Source of the DNA: a virus
DNA: 64,000 nt
IMG/VR virus record: IMGVR_UViG_3300004369_000006
Location: 19,288-83,287 of that record
Strand: one strand, 5' to 3'
Shown here: piece by piece, positions 50,830-57,527 of the stretch
How positions within the stretch are numbered: the first letter of the stretch is position 1
How the letters are laid out: every line of letters begins with the position of its first letter
Program-made: the position numbers and the translations under genes
Notes under the pieces: model-generated
Told to the model about the DNA's origin: nothing
Database searches by the model: none
What the model saw: only the letters and a program-made list of their open reading frames with translations

Positions 50830-52244
50830 GTTTAGGTTTAGGATTATATTTAAATATTGGAAGCATTGCAGCAGCAGTACAGTCTGGTTTGTTAGATACC
50901 TACACGGGTGCAGTAGCGGGTTATTCTTTGCGCAAGATATCCTCAACGGCTACTAATTCATTACGAGTACGGCGTTCTTCAGACAATGCAGAAACCGATA
51001 TAGGATTTGCAGAAGATGGCAATTTAGATAATGCTGCATTGCTTGCATTTGTAGGAACTGGAGGGACTGATAACGGATATGTAACAACGTGGTATGACCA
51101 ATCAGGAAACTCAAGGAACGCTACACAAACTTCTGCAACGGCTCAGCCACAAATCGTAAGCGCAGGGAACATCATTACTGTTAATGGCTATCAGGTTATT
51201 AAGTATGACGGAAGTAATGATACTCTCAACGCTAATTTAGCAGGGACTGGGCGGGATATGTTAATGGGCGGAAGCGATGGTAGTGCTTTCTACGGCTTTA
51301 GTAGTAGCGTAACTACTTATAGTACATTACCGAGTACAAACAACACAAAGCACCCATTGAACGAAAGCATTCGTGTTATATGGGGCAGGAGTTTAAGTGG
51401 GGCTGAAAAAACAGGCATTCAAACTGATGTAACTTACACGGATTGGGTTTGGTCAGATATTACGAACCTCGGTGGCTATTGGCATACCAGAAGTGAAATA
51501 ACAGACTTCCCATCGATTGATACAAGCAACGGAACAAACTTTACTTTAGCGTGGTACAATTGCACTAACATGACATCATTTCCTTTATTAGATGTTAGTA
51601 ACGGTACTTCTTTTCAACTTACATGGAATCTTTGCACATCACTAACCTCCTTCCCTTTATTAAATACAAGCAGTGGTACAAACTTTTTCATGGCATGGTA
51701 TCTTTGCACATCACTAACCTCCTTCCCTTTATTAGATACAAGCAGTGGTACAAACTTTTCTTACGCATGGGCGGATTGCCGTGCCTTAACATCATTCCCT
51801 GCATTAGATGTAAGCAATGGTACTAATTTTCAAAATGCATGGTTCAATTGCAATTCACTAACATCATTCCCTGCATTAGATGTTAGTAGCGGTACTACCT
51901 TTCAAAATGCATGGAGAGGTTGCTCATCACTAACCTCCTTCCCTGCATTAGATGTTAGTAACGGTACTACTTTTCAACTTGCATGGCGGAGTTGCATAGC
52001 ACTTCAACACTTCCCTGCCAATATGTTTGATAGCGTAACGGCTACGAATTTTGGACAGGCATTTACCAGCACCAACCTCACTCAAACATCAATAGACAAC
52101 ATTCTCACTTCCATAGACACTGCAAACACTTCTAACGGTACTTTTAACCAATCAGGAGGTTCAGCACCAAGTGCAGCAGGAGAAGCTGCGATAAACAATC
52201 TAAGAGCGCGAGGATGGACAGTAACAGTAACTGGAGGATATTAA
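50826..52244 (+). CDS. Repeat adhesin with arabinofuranosidase-B-like N-terminal domain
   Basis: The 472-residue protein starts with a domain (AVAGYSLRKISSTATNSLRV, DIGFAEDGNLDNAALLAFV, GYVTTWYDQSGNSRNATQ) resembling the jelly-roll seen in arabinofuranosidase B-like proteins of phages. Residues about 236-403 are seven 24-residue units with the core AWxxCxxLTSFPxLD, similar to BspA/DUF285-type leucine-rich repeats. It ends in a short Ser/Gly-rich region (INNLRARGWTVTVTGGY). It probably binds a host surface ligand. Confidence 0.75.
   Translation: MSLGLGLYLNIGSIAAAVQSGLLDTYTGAVAGYSLRKISSTATNSLRVRRSSDNAETDIGFAEDGNLDNAALLAFVGTGGTDNGYVTTWYDQSGNSRNATQTSATAQPQIVSAGNIITVNGYQVIKYDGSNDTLNANLAGTGRDMLMGGSDGSAFYGFSSSVTTYSTLPSTNNTKHPLNESIRVIWGRSLSGAEKTGIQTDVTYTDWVWSDITNLGGYWHTRSEITDFPSIDTSNGTNFTLAWYNCTNMTSFPLLDVSNGTSFQLTWNLCTSLTSFPLLNTSSGTNFFMAWYLCTSLTSFPLLDTSSGTNFSYAWADCRALTSFPALDVSNGTNFQNAWFNCNSLTSFPALDVSSGTTFQNAWRGCSSLTSFPALDVSNGTTFQLAWRSCIALQHFPANMFDSVTATNFGQAFTSTNLTQTSIDNILTSIDTANTSNGTFNQSGGSAPSAAGEAAINNLRARGWTVTVTGGY
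51531..52034 (+). repeat. Seven tandem 72-bp units in the adhesin gene
   Basis: Units begin at 51531, 51603, 51675, 51747, 51819, 51891 and 51963. Parts of neighbouring units are identical (ACCTCCTTCCC, TTAGATGTTAGTAACGG), which points to recent expansion or exchange. The period is a multiple of three, so unit number can change without a frameshift. Confidence 0.9.
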
Positions 52245-52274
52245 TAAACACAACAAACAATAAAAGACCAGCAT

Positions 52275-52529
52275 ATGAAATCGGATAATGGGTTTTTAAT
52301 TGGAACAGAGGCACAATGTATTGCTTATGATAGTACAGTAACCGCAGGAGAAGGGTACACTGGTACTACTATTCGTTGGGCAGAGCCATATAAACACCCA
52401 GTAGAAGATAAGTGGGCTATTGTAAAGCACAAGAACTACGAAGAAGCTACTATGCAATATGTAGCAGAACTCGATAGCACTTGGACTCCTGATGATATAC
52501 AAATTCAAGATGCTGAAATTGTAGAATGA
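52275..52529 (+). CDS. Hypothetical small protein
   Basis: An 84-residue acidic protein (GFLIGTEAQCIAYDSTVTAGE ... KWAIVKHKNYEEATMQYV). Small beta-type proteins like this often follow fibre genes in phages of this type as tip or assembly proteins. No family recognised. It overlaps the next gene by 4 bases. Confidence 0.6.
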   Translation: MKSDNGFLIGTEAQCIAYDSTVTAGEGYTGTTIRWAEPYKHPVEDKWAIVKHKNYEEATMQYVAELDSTWTPDDIQIQDAEIVE

Positions 52530-52936
52530 AAGTAGTACACAAAGCAAATAGACATTGGGCTACTGTATGGACTAAAGTTCGTATGATAGCCCTTTTACTG
52601 TCTAAGAAAAGACATGATACCTACTACATTAAGTTTACAGATTCTTGTAAACAAAACACGGGAGAGTTTAGTAAAATACTAGGCACATCAAAAGGGTTTA
52701 ATCCTCGTAAAGGATCCTACAGATTAGCCTGGAGATACCGTAAAGACAGGGATATGTTTGAGCTTCGTAAAATGTATGAGGACAACAATGGAATTATATG
52801 GGAAAAACTTGGGTGCTTTTCTAGTATAGGTACTATTGCAATACCATTTGAAAAGAAATATTTTTGGAATATAAATACTCCATACTTCGGAGGGTACTGT
52901 GTACCAAATCAGGATATGGTGTATTACGTAAAATAA
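52526..52936 (+). CDS. Hypothetical basic protein
   Basis: A 136-residue basic, aromatic protein (KVVHKANRHWATVWTKVRM ... FNPRKGSYRLAWRYRKDRDMF). A beta-rich C-terminal part has Gly/Tyr turns (YFWNINTPYFGGYC). It starts with an ATGA overlap. No known function; surface or fibre-related by position. Confidence 0.6.
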   Translation: MKVVHKANRHWATVWTKVRMIALLLSKKRHDTYYIKFTDSCKQNTGEFSKILGTSKGFNPRKGSYRLAWRYRKDRDMFELRKMYEDNNGIIWEKLGCFSSIGTIAIPFEKKYFWNINTPYFGGYCVPNQDMVYYVK

Positions 52937-52942
52937 ATTACA

Positions 52943-53245
52943 ATGACTAAGTCAACAACACAAGAAAGTAATGTTTATCTCCGTAATATCCTCTATCAAT
53001 TAGAAGGTAATAAAGAGGTATTTATTGTAAATTCTGCTAATGCATTAGTTGCAGCAGATAAAGAATATTATGATGTACTACTAGTAGTAGAAGATGTTAC
53101 AGGGTTTACATGTGTAGAACTTGCTGAAGGAGGCGCAATGCCCGCAGCTCTTACCGCAGGTACTACAATCTATGGTCGCTTCACTGAAGTATCTGTTACA
53201 GGAGGCGTAATTCGTGCATATAAAAAAGCTAAAAAATATTTGTAA
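52943..53245 (+). CDS. Small beta-rich structural protein
   Basis: A 100-residue protein with strands and an AGTTIYGRFTEVSVTGGVIRAYKK C-terminus (in parts). It resembles small hub- or base-type beta proteins that are often coded near the tail tip in Bacteroidota phages, but I cannot name the family. Its stop overlaps the next gene's start (TAATG). Confidence 0.6.
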   Translation: MTKSTTQESNVYLRNILYQLEGNKEVFIVNSANALVAADKEYYDVLLVVEDVTGFTCVELAEGGAMPAALTAGTTIYGRFTEVSVTGGVIRAYKKAKKYL

Positions 53246-53550
53246 TGGAGAATTTTTGGGGTGAAATCCTAGTAGGATTTGTATTCATCTTTTTTACAGG
53301 ATTCGCTAAGGTGTTGTATGATAAATTCAATCGTCTTGAAAAAACCATAGACATTGAAACCAAAGAGTTACATACACGAGTAACTAACTTGGCTACTACA
53401 AGTACTGAAAACACACAGAAAATTATATTTCTAGAAAAAGAAATACAGTCGCATACAAATACGACTAATCGTATTTTTGAAATATTAGATGCTATTCAAG
53501 AAGCAACTGGTAATATTGAAAAGCTTTTAGCTAAAAATCAGATTCTGTGA
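53245..53550 (+). CDS. Holin-like membrane protein
   Basis: The 101-residue protein has one N-terminal membrane helix (EILVGFVFIFFTGFAKVLYD) followed by a long coiled coil (residues about 28-95). This matches the BlyA/holin-like pattern of small phage proteins with a single span and coiled tail. It precedes the endolysin gene with a GTGA overlap, the usual holin-endolysin arrangement. It probably forms lesions in the inner membrane. Confidence 0.65.
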   Translation: MENFWGEILVGFVFIFFTGFAKVLYDKFNRLEKTIDIETKELHTRVTNLATTSTENTQKIIFLEKEIQSHTNTTNRIFEILDAIQEATGNIEKLLAKNQIL

Positions 53551-54023
53551 TATTCGGAAACTTCTTTGGTAGAGTAATGGTCTTAACAGGCCTTGCTAGT
53601 GTAAGTGCATATGCTTGGAAGAAAGTAGGTAAGCGAGTGCTTATTGCTGCAGGTATAGGTACTGCTACATACTTTAGTTCACAAGAGTTTGATTCTCCTG
53701 ATAAGCCTGGTAGCGGTGAGTTAATAGATCCTATACTGGTACAGAAGTTAGATAGTATGCGAGTAATCGTTGGGTTTCCTATCATCATTAATTCAGGAGT
53801 ACGCACCACAGAACATAACAAATTAGTAGGCGGAAAAAAGTATTCAGCACATACTGATCCTTGTTATTGTGCCGTAGATATTAAAGTAAAGAGTGGTACA
53901 CAAAGGGATAAGTTGATCCGAGCTGCTATGCAAGTAGGTATTACCCGTATAGGGATTGCAGAAACCTTTTTGCACATAGATATAGACTCTTCAAAGCCTC
54001 AACATGTTATCTGGACTTACTAA
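53547..54023 (+). CDS. M15-type endolysin (peptidoglycan peptidase)
   Basis: The 158-residue protein has a membrane or signal-anchor region at the N-terminus (VMVLTGLASVSAYAW, VLIAAGIGTATYF). The C-terminal M15_3/VanY-like zinc peptidase carries INSGVRTTEHNKLVGG, the ligands S-x-H-x(6)-A-x-D (SAHTDPCYCAVDI, about residue 111) and the final H-x-D (FLHIDID). It cuts peptide cross-links of the wall. The start is GTG at 53547, shared with the previous stop. The anchor suggests signal-arrest release. Confidence 0.85.
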   Translation: MIFGNFFGRVMVLTGLASVSAYAWKKVGKRVLIAAGIGTATYFSSQEFDSPDKPGSGELIDPILVQKLDSMRVIVGFPIIINSGVRTTEHNKLVGGKKYSAHTDPCYCAVDIKVKSGTQRDKLIRAAMQVGITRIGIAETFLHIDIDSSKPQHVIWTY

Positions 54024-54432
54024 ACATAAATGGTTTGATGAGGTTGTTTTAATCCTAGTTATATTGCAACTAGGATTTATTGTTTATCTAAGATTTATAA
54101 AACCTGAAGAAGGTCAAGAGATATTGTACAAGTATTGGAAACTAGAACAGCAGTTAGACAAGACTAAGGCAGAGTTAAACGAAGTACAAAAACAATTACA
54201 AGATACTATTGCAGCATTTAATTACCGTGATAGTATTGCACAAATACAATTTGAATATGAATCTGACAGCATTTACAAGGTTCTTCTTAACATTCAAAAT
54301 AGCTTGTATTTTAATGCTGAGTTCGTCAATGAGTGGCTATGCGCAAAATACGGAGTTCAACATCCCGAGTTATGCGATACAGTTAATGATGTTGGACGTA
54401 GAGAGGTACGAGCTTTGCAGGATAGAGAATAG
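54004..54432 (+). CDS. Inner-membrane spanin-like protein
   Basis: The 142-residue protein has one N-terminal membrane span (VVLILVILQLGFIVYLRF) and a periplasmic coiled coil (ILYKYWKLEQQLDKTKAELNEVQKQL in parts). This is the plan of an i-spanin (Rz type). It begins inside the endolysin gene and its 3' half contains a second lysis-type gene in another frame. Spanins disrupt the outer membrane after endolysin action. Confidence 0.7.
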   Translation: MLSGLTKHKWFDEVVLILVILQLGFIVYLRFIKPEEGQEILYKYWKLEQQLDKTKAELNEVQKQLQDTIAAFNYRDSIAQIQFEYESDSIYKVLLNIQNSLYFNAEFVNEWLCAKYGVQHPELCDTVNDVGRREVRALQDRE

Positions 54433-54664
54433 TTATTTGAGGGAAAGGCTTATCCGCAGGGATACTTTAAACAGTATGCTTACGGAATATAATGGCATGT
54501 TAGAGAGATATAATAAAGAACTAACTGTTGCATATAGAGAAGCTACAGTAGATGTAGTAGACTTAAATAGGCAGAATATAGAGTTAGAAAATTATAAAAA
54601 TATACTTCTTGCAACCAATGCAGTAACTGCTGCTTTGGTTATATTATTTGTTTTTATTAAATAA
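54257..54664 (+). CDS. Nested spanin-like protein with signal peptide and C-terminal membrane span
   Basis: Starting at ATG 54257 (MNLTAFTRFFLTFKIACILM), the frame overlaps the i-spanin-like gene by 176 bases in the +1 frame. The 135-residue product has a signal peptide ending near SGYAQ, or a lipid-attached Cys in FKIAC with a poor lipobox. A long helical region follows, then a C-terminal span (ATNAVTAALVILFVFI). Signal at one end and span at the other resemble a unimolecular spanin; the nesting resembles Rz/Rz1. Longer starts at 54209 exist but are less likely. Confidence 0.6.
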   Translation: MNLTAFTRFFLTFKIACILMLSSSMSGYAQNTEFNIPSYAIQLMMLDVERYELCRIENSYLRERLIRRDTLNSMLTEYNGMLERYNKELTVAYREATVDVVDLNRQNIELENYKNILLATNAVTAALVILFVFIK

Positions 54665-54678
54665 GGCGATTATATTTG
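54647..54678 (+). promoter_or_regulatory. Bacteroidota-type promoter
   Basis: TTTG (54647-54650), a 20-base spacer and TATATTTG (54671-54678) match the host consensus well. It is followed by GAGAACTTTAAATTAAAA (54688-54705), identical to the leader of the scaffold gene. It drives the short acidic-protein gene at 54709. Confidence 0.65.
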
Positions 54679-54708
54679 TATAAATTTGAGAACTTTAAAT
54701 TAAAAACA

Positions 54709-54933
54709 ATGGCAGAAGTAAGCACAGAAGAACAAAAAGTTACAGAGGAACCCACTGTACTACCTTTTCATTTTACAATTGATGAGATTAACACGTTGTA
54801 TGTAGCAGCGTCCAATATGCCGTTCAAACAAGTGCATGCATTAATGGGTAACATTAAAGCACAATTTGATAAGCACATTGCTGATAATCCTGAACTTGTA
54901 AAAGAGCAAGAGGCAGCTAACGCTAGTGCATAA
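54709..54933 (+). CDS. Small acidic protein with its own promoter and terminator
   Basis: Read from MAEVSTEEQKVTEEP at 54709; an in-frame ATG at 54676 would lie inside the promoter. The 74-residue protein is acidic and helical (IDEINTLYVAASNMPFKQVHALMGNIKAQF). A dedicated promoter, a shared leader with the scaffold gene and a terminator at 54964-54998 indicate high, separate expression. It may be an internal virion or assembly protein; no family known. Confidence 0.65.
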   Translation: MAEVSTEEQKVTEEPTVLPFHFTIDEINTLYVAASNMPFKQVHALMGNIKAQFDKHIADNPELVKEQEAANASA

Positions 54934-54963
54934 TTATTGCCTAGAGTAAAACATTTAATTGGG

Positions 54964-54998
54964 AGTCCTACTGTATTTTATATATGGTAGGACTTTTT
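54964..54998 (+). terminator. Intrinsic terminator
   Basis: AGTCCTAC / GTAGGACT form a perfect 8-bp stem with a 15-base AT loop, followed by a T-run (54994-54998). Confidence 0.85.
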
Positions 54999-55013
54999 AT
55001 ATAATAAACGAAT

Positions 55014-55745
55014 ATGACACTGACAGAAATAGTTTACGATATTCGAGAAAAGATTTCCGAAACTGTAGATGATAGCGACATCACTGATCGCTATATTATT
55101 TTTGAGTTTAATGCTCAGCGTGAGCTCATGCTAAAGAATGAGTTCAACAAAAATCATCGTGCTGTAGATATCCAGTATCAGCAAAGTTTTTGCGTAGATA
55201 TGGAAGTCGCTAGTGCAAGTGACTGTAACTGCGATGATTTGACTTGTGGTATTATGCGTACTGTAAAGCAGATGCCTATGTTTGTTAGACTGCATGGAGG
55301 TCCTTTGATTACTCGTGTAGGTCCCTATAACGATAGGAGTGCTTTGCCATTTAGTTATGTAGATTATAACCGTGCTATTAGATCAGGGTATGATCAGTTT
55401 ACCGAGGATACGGTATATGCTTTCTTATACACTGATGGACGCATTTATCTAAAGAGTGGTAATAAGCTAGTGAATGCTATTCAGAAATTGAATATTTCAG
55501 GGGTATTCGCTAATCCATTAGACGCTAACAACTACGATAATTGTAACATTACTAATGCAAATGATCCCTGTTTTGATCCTGTAAAGACACGTTATCCAAT
55601 TACAGGAGATTTGTATGTCTACATCCGTGAACAGGTTATTGAGCAATTATTACGTAAATTAGCTAAGGGAGAAGACTTGAAAAATGATTCAGCTTTAGCA
55701 ATGAATATGTCTATCCCTAAACGTCAAAGCAATTCAAATGAGTGA
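55014..55745 (+). CDS. Ring/adaptor-like tail protein
   Basis: The 243-residue protein begins MTLTEIVYDIREKISETVDDSDITDRYIIFEFNAQRELML (in parts), the same helix-acidic turn-helix outline as the proteins at 39040 and 56559, and ends with the helix VYIREQVIEQLLRKLA. A central Cys-rich loop (SDCNCDDLTCG) is distinctive. By this likeness and by its place ahead of the muzzle-like gene it is a portal-tail ring protein of the crAss-like virion. Confidence 0.65.
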   Translation: MTLTEIVYDIREKISETVDDSDITDRYIIFEFNAQRELMLKNEFNKNHRAVDIQYQQSFCVDMEVASASDCNCDDLTCGIMRTVKQMPMFVRLHGGPLITRVGPYNDRSALPFSYVDYNRAIRSGYDQFTEDTVYAFLYTDGRIYLKSGNKLVNAIQKLNISGVFANPLDANNYDNCNITNANDPCFDPVKTRYPITGDLYVYIREQVIEQLLRKLAKGEDLKNDSALAMNMSIPKRQSNSNE

Positions 55746-56280
55746 TACTACAAGACCTTTACACTTACAGCGCATCCCTATAGATATTAAGATGACGCAT
55801 TACTACGAGAGGTATAAGAAAGACTATGCTCATAGGTATCCTCAGTATGTATGCTCAAAGAAGTTCTATAGCAAGGTCTTTGGTAAGCTTATGGATACGG
55901 TAATAGAAATGCTTATCTACGAAAACAAAGGATTATATTTTCCTTTTATTAACGGAGATTTACGCATTTACAAACACAAGCCTGAACCTAAGTTTAGAAA
56001 GGATGGAGAGTTAATTAATAGACCTCCAGTAGATTATAAAAAAACTAAAGAGCTTTGGGAACGTAATCCTGAAGCTAAGGAACGTAAGCAAAAAGTATAT
56101 CATACCAATGAGCATACTAATGGTTACGTAATGAAGTGGCATTTTACCCGTGATAAAGTCCCTGCTAAGTACAAACTTTATTATCACTTCAAGATATCCC
56201 AAATGAATAAAGAACGCCTTACAAATGCGCTTATAAAGCATGGTAAGGATTTAAATTATTTTGAACGAATAAAATACTAA
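55738..56280 (+). CDS. Second HU/IHF-like protein
   Basis: The 180-residue protein has an HU-type core: helices (KFYSKVFGKLMDTVIEMLIYEN) followed by GLYFPFINGDLRIYKHKPEPKF, which takes the place of the HU L-P-x-F-G-x-F beta hairpin. The C-terminal part is strongly basic (KWHFTRDKVPAKYKLYYHFK). crAss-like phages often carry a second IHF-like gene among the tail genes. Whether it binds DNA or has become structural is unknown. It overlaps the ring protein gene by 8 bases. Confidence 0.55.
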   Translation: MSDTTRPLHLQRIPIDIKMTHYYERYKKDYAHRYPQYVCSKKFYSKVFGKLMDTVIEMLIYENKGLYFPFINGDLRIYKHKPEPKFRKDGELINRPPVDYKKTKELWERNPEAKERKQKVYHTNEHTNGYVMKWHFTRDKVPAKYKLYYHFKISQMNKERLTNALIKHGKDLNYFERIKY

Positions 56281-56283
56281 GTT

Positions 56284-56559
56284 ATGTACGGAATAGAACC
56301 CGAATACCGTAAGTCAGTGACTACTGGTAACAAAGAAAAAGAAGTATGTGTGTACAAAGCAGAGAACGGATACATCATTAAGATGATGGAACGTGAGTTG
56401 CCTAACATCTTTGATAATGACGATGAGCCTAAGGAGTACAAGATGCCTGAAATCAAATGGATGATTTCTCGTAACAATCCTATGGCAGGTATGGATTCAC
56501 AAGTCAAAGATGAAACTTCTAAGTTCTTGGATGAATTAGAATCTTCAATCTTACTATAA
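56284..56559 (+). CDS. Hypothetical small tail-region protein
   Basis: A 91-residue charged protein (MYGIEPEYRKSVTTGNKEKE ... MPEIKWMISRNNPMAG) with an acidic C-terminal helix (KFLDELESSILL). It is packed between an HU/IHF-like gene and a ring-protein gene, sharing a base with the latter (TAATG). Function unknown. Confidence 0.6.
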   Translation: MYGIEPEYRKSVTTGNKEKEVCVYKAENGYIIKMMERELPNIFDNDDEPKEYKMPEIKWMISRNNPMAGMDSQVKDETSKFLDELESSILL

Positions 56560-57527
56560 TGCATACAGGATTATACACTACATATAAGAACATCTCTGAA
56601 AGGGTTCTGCGTATCATTGACGCAGATAACTATGACGATAGTGATGCACAAGTATTTATTGCTGATGCATTGAATCTTATTGGTGTGCATCATGCTTATG
56701 AACCTAAGAAGTGCTTTATTGATATTGAGCAACACAGGGGAGAGTTACCAAAAGATATTACGTACATGATTGCAGTACGTGGTAACTCATATAAGAATGG
56801 CATTACCAGTCACACTATTGCTTCTACAGAGATTCCTCAGACCAACATTACTACTGATCTTACAGGTAATGGTAATCCTAACACAGTGTTGGGATCAGGT
56901 ACATTTGCAGGACAAACTTATTTAGATACCAACTCAGAAAATACTTATGAGTGGGATGGCAGTACTTGGATTTTCTTACAAAGTACTCGTAATCCTATGG
57001 CTTCAGGTAAAGTAGTATCTAAAGACTACATAACCAGTCTATATCCTATGCGATATAACGGGGCTAGTTTTCACTACACATACTACTGCGATACTGACCT
57101 AGTTAATAACAAGGTTCCTAGTTCATGTAATATGACCTATACCTTGGCAAGTAATCACATCTTTACCAGCTTTGATAGTGGAATTGTAGAGATTGCATAT
57201 CGTGCTATACCTGTATCTGAAAAGGGTGAGCCATTGATTCCTAATAACAGAACAGTACAACTTGCTTTAGAAGCATATGTTATTGAGCGCATTGGATACA
57301 AACTTTTAATTAGAGGTAAGATAGATGGTGGTGTTTATCAAAAGATGCAACAAGAAAGAGATTGGTACATGGGTGCAGCAACTTCAGATTTATCTACACC
57401 TTCACCTGACGAGATGGAATCTATTGCTAATGTATGGCAAAGTTTCTTTACTCATGGCAGTCATTCTACTGCTTGGGAAGGTACTGGGTCTAGTGAACAT
57501 TTAAAACCTCATCCCCCTAAATCATGA
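56559..57527 (+). CDS. Ring/adaptor-like tail protein with inserted domain
   Basis: The 322-residue protein starts with the ring-protein outline (LYTTYKNISERVLRIIDADNYDDSDAQVFIADALNLI in parts, HHAYEPKKCFIDIEQHRGELPKDI). An inserted Gly/Thr/Ser-rich region follows (residues about 95-150, with TYEWDGSTWIF like a small beta repeat), and the chain returns to a C-terminal helix (ALEAYVIERIGYKLLIRGKI). It is the third protein of this type and lies directly before the muzzle-like gene. Likely a tail ring or stopper. Confidence 0.65.
   Translation: MHTGLYTTYKNISERVLRIIDADNYDDSDAQVFIADALNLIGVHHAYEPKKCFIDIEQHRGELPKDITYMIAVRGNSYKNGITSHTIASTEIPQTNITTDLTGNGNPNTVLGSGTFAGQTYLDTNSENTYEWDGSTWIFLQSTRNPMASGKVVSKDYITSLYPMRYNGASFHYTYYCDTDLVNNKVPSSCNMTYTLASNHIFTSFDSGIVEIAYRAIPVSEKGEPLIPNNRTVQLALEAYVIERIGYKLLIRGKIDGGVYQKMQQERDWYMGAATSDLSTPSPDEMESIANVWQSFFTHGSHSTAWEGTGSSEHLKPHPPKS

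Noticed and set aside
51531-52034. CRISPR array
   Set aside because: The 72-bp units are in-frame protein repeats without unique spacers between conserved palindromic repeats.
54209-54256. Longer N-terminus for the nested spanin-like protein
   Set aside because: The shorter start gives a clean signal peptide, and the extra residues would put a His/Tyr-rich stretch ahead of it.
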